DNA from: Pseudobdellovibrionaceae bacterium
GTDB lineage: Bacteria; Bdellovibrionota; Bdellovibrionia; Bdellovibrionales; Bdellovibrionaceae
DNA length: 64,000 bases
NCBI GenBank assembly: GCA_019637915.1
Contig: JAHBUV010000001.1
Location: 496,001 to 560,000, forward strand
Direction: 5' to 3'
Positions 57,205 through 64,000 of this stretch are shown one piece after another (position 1 is the first letter of the stretch; every line of letters begins with the position of its first letter). Made by a program: the position numbers and the translations under genes. Below the pieces are notes generated by a model. It saw only the letters and a list, made by a program, of their open reading frames with translations, was not told where the DNA came from and searched no databases.

Positions 57205-58437
57205 TCAACGCGGCGAAGTCGGCACGTAATCGACGTGAATCTGCGCGCCTTGAGGCGGCACCGCGGAACCATGGAAGCTCAGGTAGAACTTGCCGTTCTC
57301 GGCGCCGTAGGTCCAGCCGTTCGTGGCGCTTTGGGGGATGCTGTTCCCGTTGATGACCACGGAGATGGTCGAAACCGACGGTTCGCGGGACAGGGGGAAG
57401 CGGGTCAGCAGGGTCACCACCTGGCGGGCGATCTCGGAGAGCTGGGCCGAGAAATTCGATTGGCAGATGTTGCCCACGACGCCGTTCATGGCGTGGGCGG
57501 CGGCCACGTAGCGATCCCCTTGTTTGGCTTCGGGGTTCAGCACCGAGCAGTTGGCGATGTTGTCGACGACGATGCTGGACACACTGTACGGGGCGCCCGC
57601 CGTGTAACCGTCCATGAAGGTCTTGAAGTTCGTGACGTAGTCGTTCACGTCCGCGTAAGCGGCGCCGTTGGGACGGCGGCTCTGGTCGTCCTCGTCGGAG
57701 ACGATGATCACGGCGAGGAAGGCGTCCGGGCGGCGGAATTGGTTCAAGACGGTGTGGGTCTCGCCGTCGTAGGCCGGCAGGCCGTTTTCATCCCGGCGCA
57801 AGACGGCGCGCAGGCTCTGGAAAGCCGACTCGCGGGAGCCGTCGCCGCGCACCCCGACCTTGATGTTGGTCGAGAACAGGCTCAACACCGTCGCCAGGCC
57901 CATGCGGCCACTCAACAGGTATTCGCCGGTGCGCACGCCCGGCGTGGCGCCGGCGCCGCCGTAGATGTCGCCGTCGCGGAAGGCCGCGAGCTCACCGAAG
58001 GTCGCCGCGGTGGGCGTGCAGTCGGCGCTGCAGGTGTAAATGGTCGCGGGATTCTTGCTGGGGTTGCTGGGCTGCGCGCAGATCGTCGGATTGTAATCCA
58101 GCTCGCGCACCCAGGCGTCCGTCGAGGACACGGCCATCTGGTAATCGAAGCCCTTGGAAGCGAACTCCGAGATGAAAACGCCGAAATTGTTGGCCAGGTT
58201 GTTCTGGTGCACGGCCATGGTGCTGGAACCGTCCACCACCCACAGGATGTCGACCTTGGCGTTGTAATCGAACCCGACCTGGGAGAAAGACTCGGCCTGG
58301 GAGGCGATGTTGAAATCGAAGGGACGCGGCATGCAGCCCGACGACAACGCCCAGACCAGCGCGATCGTCGAAAAGTGTAAAAACTTTGAGCGAAGAGTTC
58401 GCTCGAAAGGAACCTGCTGCACGTACTCCTCCTGCAT
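57205..58437 (-). CDS. VWA-domain lipoprotein
   Basis: 410 residues. An N-terminal signal with lipobox-like SSGC near 32-35 is followed by a VWA-type domain with KVDILWVVDGSSTMAVH, a MIDAS-like motif (DGSST in place of DxSxS, close but not exact). Further on, ILIVSDEDDQS-like strand VIIVSDEDDQS fits the last MIDAS segment. It may be an outer-membrane or surface binding protein. It is next to a second VWA protein in the same orientation. Confidence 0.75.
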   Translation of the reverse strand: MQEEYVQQVPFERTLRSKFLHFSTIALVWALSSGCMPRPFDFNIASQAESFSQVGFDYNAKVDILWVVDGSSTMAVHQNNLANNFGVFISEFASKGFDYQMAVSSTDAWVRELDYNPTICAQPSNPSKNPATIYTCSADCTPTAATFGELAAFRDGDIYGGAGATPGVRTGEYLLSGRMGLATVLSLFSTNIKVGVRGDGSRESAFQSLRAVLRRDENGLPAYDGETHTVLNQFRRPDAFLAVIIVSDEDDQSRRPNGAAYADVNDYVTNFKTFMDGYTAGAPYSVSSIVVDNIANCSVLNPEAKQGDRYVAAAHAMNGVVGNICQSNFSAQLSEIARQVVTLLTRFPLSREPSVSTISVVINGNSIPQSATNGWTYGAENGKFYLSFHGSAVPPQGAQIHVDYVPTSPR

Positions 58438-58579
58438 CCTTTCCAGAGCTCAACAAAAGCATGAGTCTGCAAGCTCCCTGCCAAGCTCGCGGGGCGCGAA
58501 CTCGGCTCAGGCGGCAGGAAAGTCTTCGATTCTGTCGAAAAGGCGAAGGTGTCGGATTCCTGATCGGAATCCGTTGAAT

Positions 58580-60370
58580 TCACGGCGCGTCGTCCTCTTC
58601 CTCCGGACTCTGGAAGACGGTGAAGTCCTGGGGCAACAGGGTGATGTTCGAACCCGAGACGCCCTTGCGGTAAACGTAGTGCAGGCGGCCCACGCTCTGC
58701 GGCTGGTCGTAAGCCGTGCTGATGAAATAGAAGAGCATGACGTTCTCGCCTTTTTTGTAGCTCAACTGCGGCATGCCGTCGGCCGTGCCGTCGTAATCGC
58801 GGGTCGTGGCGATCTGCTCGACGCGGTTCACGCGGAAGCGGTAGCAGGGCTCATCGATGTTGTTGTAACCCGTGAACTCGAACTGCACGCGGTAGTCGTG
58901 GCTGGAATCGAGGGGGCGCAAGGGATGGCGGTGCAGGCTCAGCACGTCCTTCATCTCGATCTCGGCGGCGGGACGCTGGTAGATGTTCTGGAAATCCAGG
59001 GGTCCGCTCTCGGCGTTGGTGCTCGGGAGCAGCTGGAAGAACTCATGGAAATCGAGGAAGCCGTCGCCGTCGCTGTCGAAGTTCGTGGGCGACAGGTGCT
59101 TCTTGTAGACGCTCGACATCTTGTTCGTCCAGTCGGCGGTCGGTCCCGTCGGCGACGTGGACGCCAGCACCGCCTCTTCGCAGGAGTTCAGCAGATCGAA
59201 ATCCTCGTCCGGTTTCACCAGCGTGCAGGTCGGCAGCGCCGCGCGGTTCCCGAACAGGTCGAAGCGCCACACGAAGGCGTCGGAGTACGACGGGTTCAGC
59301 GAGTGCCGGCGGAAGGGATCGAAGCGCTTGCCTTGGTAGCGCGAATCCAGGGCGGATTTGTATTTTTCGTTGAAAGCGACCTCATCCTCGTCGCAGAGGC
59401 CGTCCATGTCGGAATCGAGGCCGATCTCGCCGTTCATGCAGAAAGCCGCGTTGAGGTTGTAAGCCTGCACGCGGTCGCCCTTCACCATGCGCGGCGTGGT
59501 GCGTTCCCCGGTGATCAGTTTCACCAGATCGAGGGTCTCCCCGGCGCTCACGTCCGTGAAGGTCCCCTCGCCGGCGCCCGCCATGTACTTCAAACCCTGG
59601 ATGGCTTCGGCGCGGCGGTAAAACGGCGGCGCCTGGTAGAAGGCCGAGTGCAGGGTGATCTGGCCGGGTTTACGCGAAGCCAGGTCCTTCACCAGCAGGA
59701 CGCGGGTGTCCTGGGCGCTGGTGATCAGCTTTTCGCCGCCCTCGCCCTCGGGGATCCCGTCGCTGATGAAAAAGATGTGGTAGATGTCCTTGTACTTCTT
59801 CGAATCGTTGACGGTCTTGCGCTCGTTCAGGTCGCGCAACAACAATTGTTGCAAAGTCGCCAGGGCCGAATCGTAGTCCGTCCCCAGGGGTCCCGACAAG
59901 TCCTGCGAGGACTGGAAGTCGGCCAGGGCCTGGGCGATCTCGCCCGTGTTCCCCTGCTGGGTCATGCGCGGGCCCTGCCCGTCGCTGATCAGGGATTTCA
60001 CCTCGACGCCGGAGAACGACACCAGACCCCAGCGGAAGTAAGGGTTGTCCTTGTTCAGCTCGTAGACGCTGTTCATGGCGCCGTAGCGGAAGGTTTTGCT
60101 CGGATCGCTGCCGGGGTTCTGCGCGCCGGAGCGGGTGTGCGGGACGTTGCTGCCGCTCTGGTCGATCACGAAGATGACGTTTTGCACGATGATCTCGCCC
60201 GTCGAGGACGAGACGCAGAACTCGGCTTTCGAAGCGAGGCTGTTGTCGACTTCGTTGGGGATTCTTTCGAGGTTCACTCTGGAACAGGCCTGGAAACCCG
60301 CCGTGACGGCGAAAAGAACAGCGCTCAGCAGTCCTGCGATACCCACCCAGCGACTCAATGGTCTGCGCAT
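58580..60370 (-). CDS. Large VWA-domain protein with calcium-binding-like repeats
   Basis: 596 residues from the ATG at 60370 (GGGGGG ribosome site). Signal with a lipobox-like FQAC near residues 21-24, then a VWA domain (VIFVIDQSGSN, MIDAS DQSGS). Two Asp-rich loops (DSDMDGLCDEDE and DSDGDGFLDFHE) look like dockerin/TSP3-type calcium sites. The C-terminal part is unrecognised. A surface or secreted binding protein is likely. About 140 bases separate it from the next VWA gene. Confidence 0.75.
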   Translation of the reverse strand: MRRPLSRWVGIAGLLSAVLFAVTAGFQACSRVNLERIPNEVDNSLASKAEFCVSSSTGEIIVQNVIFVIDQSGSNVPHTRSGAQNPGSDPSKTFRYGAMNSVYELNKDNPYFRWGLVSFSGVEVKSLISDGQGPRMTQQGNTGEIAQALADFQSSQDLSGPLGTDYDSALATLQQLLLRDLNERKTVNDSKKYKDIYHIFFISDGIPEGEGGEKLITSAQDTRVLLVKDLASRKPGQITLHSAFYQAPPFYRRAEAIQGLKYMAGAGEGTFTDVSAGETLDLVKLITGERTTPRMVKGDRVQAYNLNAAFCMNGEIGLDSDMDGLCDEDEVAFNEKYKSALDSRYQGKRFDPFRRHSLNPSYSDAFVWRFDLFGNRAALPTCTLVKPDEDFDLLNSCEEAVLASTSPTGPTADWTNKMSSVYKKHLSPTNFDSDGDGFLDFHEFFQLLPSTNAESGPLDFQNIYQRPAAEIEMKDVLSLHRHPLRPLDSSHDYRVQFEFTGYNNIDEPCYRFRVNRVEQIATTRDYDGTADGMPQLSYKKGENVMLFYFISTAYDQPQSVGRLHYVYRKGVSGSNITLLPQDFTVFQSPEEEDDAP

Positions 60371-60521
60371 GGTCTTTCCCCCCACCCTGTGCTCATCGGA
60401 CGCACAGCCTTAAGTATTGAACGGAAAGGCGGCGGCCGGGGGAAAAAACCCTTGAGCGTCTCAGAAACGGGCGAAGAAAATCCCGCCCAGGAAAGACCGT
60501 CCCGGAACGGGACGGAATCCC

Positions 60522-62759
60522 TCACTGCTTCAGGAGTTCCGTGAGTTTTTGCCAGCGGCGGCTGTTTTCATCGCTGGCGACGGCGATCCGCAAGGCGTCC
60601 GGGTCGGCGACCAGGAACACCTGCTCCTTGCCGCGGGTGACGGCGGTGTAGATCAGATGGCGTTGCGCCAGGGGCAGATGCTCGCGGTGGAGCAGCACGA
60701 TCACCGCCCGGTACTCGGAGCCCTGGGCCTTGTGCACCGAGATCGCGTAAGCCAGGGTCAGGTTCCCGAGCTCTTCGAAATGGAAAACGACGGAGCGGGC
60801 GTCGAAGTGGACTTCGACTTTCCGGGCGCGATGGTCAATGGCCTGGATGAAACCGATGTCGCCGTTGAAAACACCCTTGCCGTAATCGTTCCGGGTGACC
60901 ATCACCTTGTCGCCGCCGCGGAAGGACTGGCCGAACCCCGCGACGGTTTCGAGCCCGCCCCCGGCCGCCGGGGGCCGGGCCGTCGGTCCCAGGGCCTGCT
61001 GCAATTCTTCGTTCAGGCGCTGCGCCCCCAAGGCCCCTTTGTTCAAGGGCACGAGAATTTGAAATTGGCTGGGATCCCGGATGCCGTACTGCCCGGGGAT
61101 CACCCGGGTCACGAGGTCCAAAAGAACTTTTTTCGACTCCTCCACTCCGCGCACCGGCAGATAATGGAAGTCACCGTCGTCGTCCTCCAGGGGCATGAGG
61201 CCCTCGTTGATGCGGCGGGCGTTCAGGCGGATCCGGCTCTCATGGCTCTGACGGAAAATCTCGGTCAGGCGCACGGTGCTGAAAACGCCCGAGGCGATCA
61301 GGCTCTGCAAAACGCTGCCGGCGCCGATCGAGGGGATCTGGTCGGCGTCGCCGACCAGGACCAGGGCCGCGTGCGGGGGCAGGGCCTCCAGCAGGCGCGA
61401 CATCAATTCCAGATCGACCATGGACACCTCGTCGACCAGCACCAGATCCACGTTCAAAGGATTGCCGCGGCGAAAATGGAAGGCGCCGGTGAGGCCGTTG
61501 TAGCGCAACAAACGGTGGATGGTGGTGGCGGGAACGGCGGTCGCCTCCTCCAGCCTTTGCGCCGCCCGTCCCGTCGGCGTGCACAAGGCGAAGCGCGCGA
61601 ACTGCGCTTGCAGGATGGTCACGAGGGAGCGGATCAAGGTGGTCTTCCCCGTCCCCGGCCCGCCGGTGATCACCGTGAGCGGGGAGGACAAAGCGGTCTC
61701 GATGGCTTCTTTCTGCAAAGGCGCCAGCCGGATGTTCAAAAGATGCTGCGCCCATTGCAGGAATTTCGGCGAATCCACCCAGCCCCACGGGGCCGGGCGC
61801 TCACGGAAGGCGCGCAGTTGCGCGGCGACCTCGCGCTCGAGCTCCCAGATCCCGCGCGGGTAAACGCAAGGCACGCCGGCGATGTCCTCCAGCAAAAACG
61901 CCCCGGCGAGGATTTCCATCTCCAGGGCCTCATCCAAAAGATCCACGGGCGCGGACAGAGTCTCCGCGGCCTGGGACAGAAGTTTTTCCTCGGGACAGGC
62001 GCAGTGGCCTTGCTGGCAGAATTCATTCAGCAGATGATGAAGGCCGGTGCGCAAGCGCGGCAAAGAGTCCGCGGCGTGTCCTTGCCGGAGGGCGAAGGCG
62101 TCGATGATTTCAAAATCCAAGCCTTGTTCGCGCGCCAAATCGTAAGGACGCTCGCGCAAAGACTCGATCACCTCCGCGGCCGAGGACCGGCGGCTGAGAG
62201 TTCGCGCCCAGGACAGAGGCAAGCCTTCACGGAATAAAAAATCGGCCAGTTCATGGCGGTCGCGGAATTCCCTCCAGCCGCGGGAGATCCGCTGACGTTT
62301 TTGAGGGCCGATGCCGGGCACCTGCAGCAAGCGCGCGGGCGCGTGCTCCAGAATTTCCGGAAGCTCCCGGGAGGGGAAGGCCCGGGCCAACACCGTCGCC
62401 AGATGCCCTTCCACGCCGGGCAGGGCCCCGGAGCGCAAAAATTTCCTCAAGGCTTTTTCCGAGGACGGCCAGTCGGCTTTCAATCGCGAGGCCTGGCGCA
62501 CGCCCGCCCCCGGCACGGACGACTCCGACAGCTTGATCTCCACGCTCTGGCCGGGATGAACATCGGCCGCGTGACCGCCGACCAGGAGGCGCTCCTTGCC
62601 GTTGTTCAGCAGAACCTCCAGCACGCATTGCCCGCTGTCCTCCTGAAAATGAACGACGCGCTCGATGCTTCCACGCAAAAAGCCGGAGTCGCCCTGGTCG
62701 GGCGCTCCGGCGCTGGAGGAATCATCGGAAACGAGTTCCGTCAAACGCATCTGTCGCAT
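60522..62759 (-). CDS. recD2: RecD2-type DNA helicase
   Basis: 745 residues, normal for RecD2. An N-terminal OB and helix-hairpin-helix region (VPGIGPQKRQRIS) precedes the SF1 helicase core: Walker A GGPGTGKTTL, Walker B VLVDEVSMVD, and the motif-VI region YAISVHKAQGSEY. RecD2 unwinds DNA 5' to 3' without RecBC. It is directly downstream of the 62766 gene, so the two probably form a DNA-processing operon. Confidence 0.9.
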   Translation of the reverse strand: MRQMRLTELVSDDSSSAGAPDQGDSGFLRGSIERVVHFQEDSGQCVLEVLLNNGKERLLVGGHAADVHPGQSVEIKLSESSVPGAGVRQASRLKADWPSSEKALRKFLRSGALPGVEGHLATVLARAFPSRELPEILEHAPARLLQVPGIGPQKRQRISRGWREFRDRHELADFLFREGLPLSWARTLSRRSSAAEVIESLRERPYDLAREQGLDFEIIDAFALRQGHAADSLPRLRTGLHHLLNEFCQQGHCACPEEKLLSQAAETLSAPVDLLDEALEMEILAGAFLLEDIAGVPCVYPRGIWELEREVAAQLRAFRERPAPWGWVDSPKFLQWAQHLLNIRLAPLQKEAIETALSSPLTVITGGPGTGKTTLIRSLVTILQAQFARFALCTPTGRAAQRLEEATAVPATTIHRLLRYNGLTGAFHFRRGNPLNVDLVLVDEVSMVDLELMSRLLEALPPHAALVLVGDADQIPSIGAGSVLQSLIASGVFSTVRLTEIFRQSHESRIRLNARRINEGLMPLEDDDGDFHYLPVRGVEESKKVLLDLVTRVIPGQYGIRDPSQFQILVPLNKGALGAQRLNEELQQALGPTARPPAAGGGLETVAGFGQSFRGGDKVMVTRNDYGKGVFNGDIGFIQAIDHRARKVEVHFDARSVVFHFEELGNLTLAYAISVHKAQGSEYRAVIVLLHREHLPLAQRHLIYTAVTRGKEQVFLVADPDALRIAVASDENSRRWQKLTELLKQ

Positions 62760-62765
62760 GGGACC

Positions 62766-63521
62766 TTAGTGGGCCGCCGGCGGTGCGGGTTGTTGCTGCT
62801 CGGCGGGCGCGTAAAGCTTTTCGAAAGCGTCACGCAGGAACTTCACCTGATGGGCCAGGGGCGTGCCGGGACGCACGTCGCTGTTTTCCAGCCAGCGAAG
62901 ATAGCTTTGCAACTCGGACTTCGGGATCTCTTTCACCTTCCGGCCTTTGTATTTCCGGCCGAAGTTGATGAGATAGTCGCCGGGTTCGGACGCCGACGCC
63001 ATTTCCCCGGCTTCCGCTTCCGCCCCGGCGACGGCCGCGGAGGCGTCTTCGCTCCGCGAGGGGTCCTCGTTGTTCCTGTTGCCCGCCGTCATCGCGCCGC
63101 GATCGCGGGCCGCGGTCGGTCCCATGAAACGCTCGCCGCGCTGGCGGCTCGGCACGGGCGCGTCCACGATGCGACTGCCCTCGTCGAGTTCGTCCGCGCA
63201 GAACTGCGTGCCGTAACCAATCAGGGCCAAGGCCCGGCCGATGGCACCCGTTTCCGCTTTCTCGATGAAATCAGGGAAACCCTGGATGCTTTCGAATTTG
63301 TGGGAGGTCGCGATGATCCGTCCCGCCTCGTCCCGGATCGTCGCCCGCGCGTAGGCGGAAACGTCCGTCACGGAGATCAGCTCGGTCTCGATCGACCAGT
63401 CGGGATGGTCCTCGCGGAACCACACCAGGCGGTACTTCACCTCGAGATACTCTTTCCCGCGCAGATTCAAAAGCGGCAGCTCCGTCCCTTTCGCTGTTCG
63501 ATAACTTCTTGTCGTCGGCAT
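62766..63521 (-). CDS. Possible single-strand-annealing-type protein
   Basis: 251 residues. The first 130 residues (LEVKYRLVWFREDHPDWSIET, then VTDVSAYARATIRDEAGRII and IEKAETGAIGRALALIGYG) are a compact domain similar in style to phage/bacterial Rad52-like annealing proteins, in particular the ETGAIGRALALIGYG segment. The rest is a disordered acidic region and a C-terminal segment. The coupling to recD2 supports a recombination role. The assignment rests on memory of the family. Confidence 0.5.
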   Translation of the reverse strand: MPTTRSYRTAKGTELPLLNLRGKEYLEVKYRLVWFREDHPDWSIETELISVTDVSAYARATIRDEAGRIIATSHKFESIQGFPDFIEKAETGAIGRALALIGYGTQFCADELDEGSRIVDAPVPSRQRGERFMGPTAARDRGAMTAGNRNNEDPSRSEDASAAVAGAEAEAGEMASASEPGDYLINFGRKYKGRKVKEIPKSELQSYLRWLENSDVRPGTPLAHQVKFLRDAFEKLYAPAEQQQPAPPAAH

Positions 63522-63792
63522 GTCTTCATCCTTTGAAGTGGCGCGGGTTCCTTCCCGACCGGGCCCGATTGGAAAAGATCTTGGCGCCTTGTTAATTCCC
63601 CCTGGATCACCTCAAAAAATTCATCCAGGGCAGTACCTCAGAATATGTTAATGATATGTAATCTGTCAAGGCAAAATAAGAAATCAAACTTGATTATAAC
63701 GACGAAAAAAAGCGAGCTTCCCCCGAGGGAATTCGAAAGGATTTTTCACGAGTGTCAGAGGGCAAAAAGACGCGATTCCAACCGGCGCGCGC
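63522..63792. other. Intergenic region
   Basis: Includes an AT-rich patch near 63630-63720 that presumably holds the promoter of the 62766-recD2 operon. No gene seen. Confidence 0.45.
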
Positions 63793-63990
63793 TCAATGCG
63801 TCCAGGCCGGGGGATCGCTGGCCGGAAAGGATTCCCAGGAGGCCTCGTCGACCGGGTCGATCCTCTCCTGTCTCGACTCCGTCTCGCGTTCGGCTTGTGG
63901 CTCGACACGATTCTCCGGAGGAGCGATCACGAGCACCGAGGGCCGTGAGTCTTTCTTCCAGGCGGCATACAACAAAGCGCCGAGGGTCAT
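63793..63990 (-). CDS. Small protein with WESFPASDPPAW ending, possibly partial
   Basis: 65 residues visible; the frame may extend past the window edge. The C terminus DEASWESFPASDPPAWTH is a widespread short motif of unknown function in small proteobacterial proteins. The N terminus is hydrophobic, possibly the end of a signal or membrane segment. Confidence 0.55.
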   Translation of the reverse strand: MTLGALLYAAWKKDSRPSVLVIAPPENRVEPQAERETESRQERIDPVDEASWESFPASDPPAWTH

Positions 63991-64000
63991 GAAGAAAAGG

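Noticed and set aside
40559-64000. Many long open frames on the strand opposite the GC-rich genes (for example 52358-54706, 58307-60544, 42939-44831)
   Set aside because: They mirror clear genes (CheR-CheB, VWA protein, antiporter) and have Arg/Pro/His/Gly-heavy translations with no domain; GC-rich DNA produces such shadows.
1-64000. Artificial joining of two unrelated DNAs in assembly
   Set aside because: The composition change falls exactly at a tRNA-Leu anticodon loop beside an integrase, which an integration explains well; still, long reads across 40,300-40,700 would settle it.

Overview
The window joins two very different DNAs. Positions 1 to about 40,550 are AT-rich, densely packed with small and mostly unfamiliar genes, and look like the right-hand part of an integrated mobile element whose left end lies outside the window. 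From about 40,560 to 64,000 the DNA is strongly GC-rich and carries ordinary chromosomal genes (pirin, KefB-type antiporter, M48 protease, amino-acid permease, a chemotaxis operon cheA-cheW-cheR/cheB fusion-cheY-cheX, two VWA proteins, RecD2). The chromosomal gene content and protein style suggest a flagellated delta-type bacterium, perhaps of the Bdellovibrionota; that assignment is inference only.

The border is a tRNA-Leu region. A tyrosine integrase (about 39,133-40,200) abuts a complete tRNA-Leu(GAG) (40,316-40,400). 107 bases further right lies a second tRNA-Leu(GAG) that stops at the anticodon loop (40,507-40,544), exactly where the GC-rich DNA begins. The element may therefore have broken a host tRNA-Leu in its anticodon loop while carrying an intact substitute.

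The most striking content is a set of flagellar motor-switch (C-ring) proteins on the mobile element. There is a complete FliG (5,355-6,371), and an operon fliM-fliN-fliG-like-coil gene (25,836-28,730) in which the second FliG lacks the FliF-binding N domain and has a repeated C-terminal extension that recurs in the following small gene. No FliF, stator or filament genes accompany them in the window. Near fliG lies a lipoprotein cluster with an LpoB-like protein split into two overlapping frames and a COG3014-like lipoprotein. Further element genes: a six-Ig-repeat surface lipoprotein, a phage T5 A1-like phosphoesterase, SSB, a DUF2779-type nuclease, a MoxR ATPase with a VWA/metallopeptidase-like partner, a second small tyrosine recombinase, a DNA methylase fragment, and several Cys-motif/LRV-repeat proteins.

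The element has its own regulatory signature. Sixteen sites of the form CCGGTATCT (or a near variant) stand just before genes on both strands. Five have an upstream CTAAG box exactly 14 bases away, and five lie exactly 15 bases ahead of an ATG, which predicts leaderless mRNAs. A divergent sigma-factor-like protein (15,850-16,701) is the obvious candidate to read them. Other signatures are a dispersed 15-base word TAAGACCCTGTTTTT (eight copies, some inside genes), a palindrome GTATAGATTCTATAC (three copies), and a 44-base inverted repeat framing the first 17 kb. A 2.9-kb IS1-like transposon with 25-base terminal repeats, a 9-base target duplication and three passenger genes is nested inside.

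The host side encodes a full chemotaxis pathway; the element-encoded FliM keeps the CheY-binding N-terminal peptide. A plausible but unproven reading is that the element replaces or modifies the rotor of the host flagellum.
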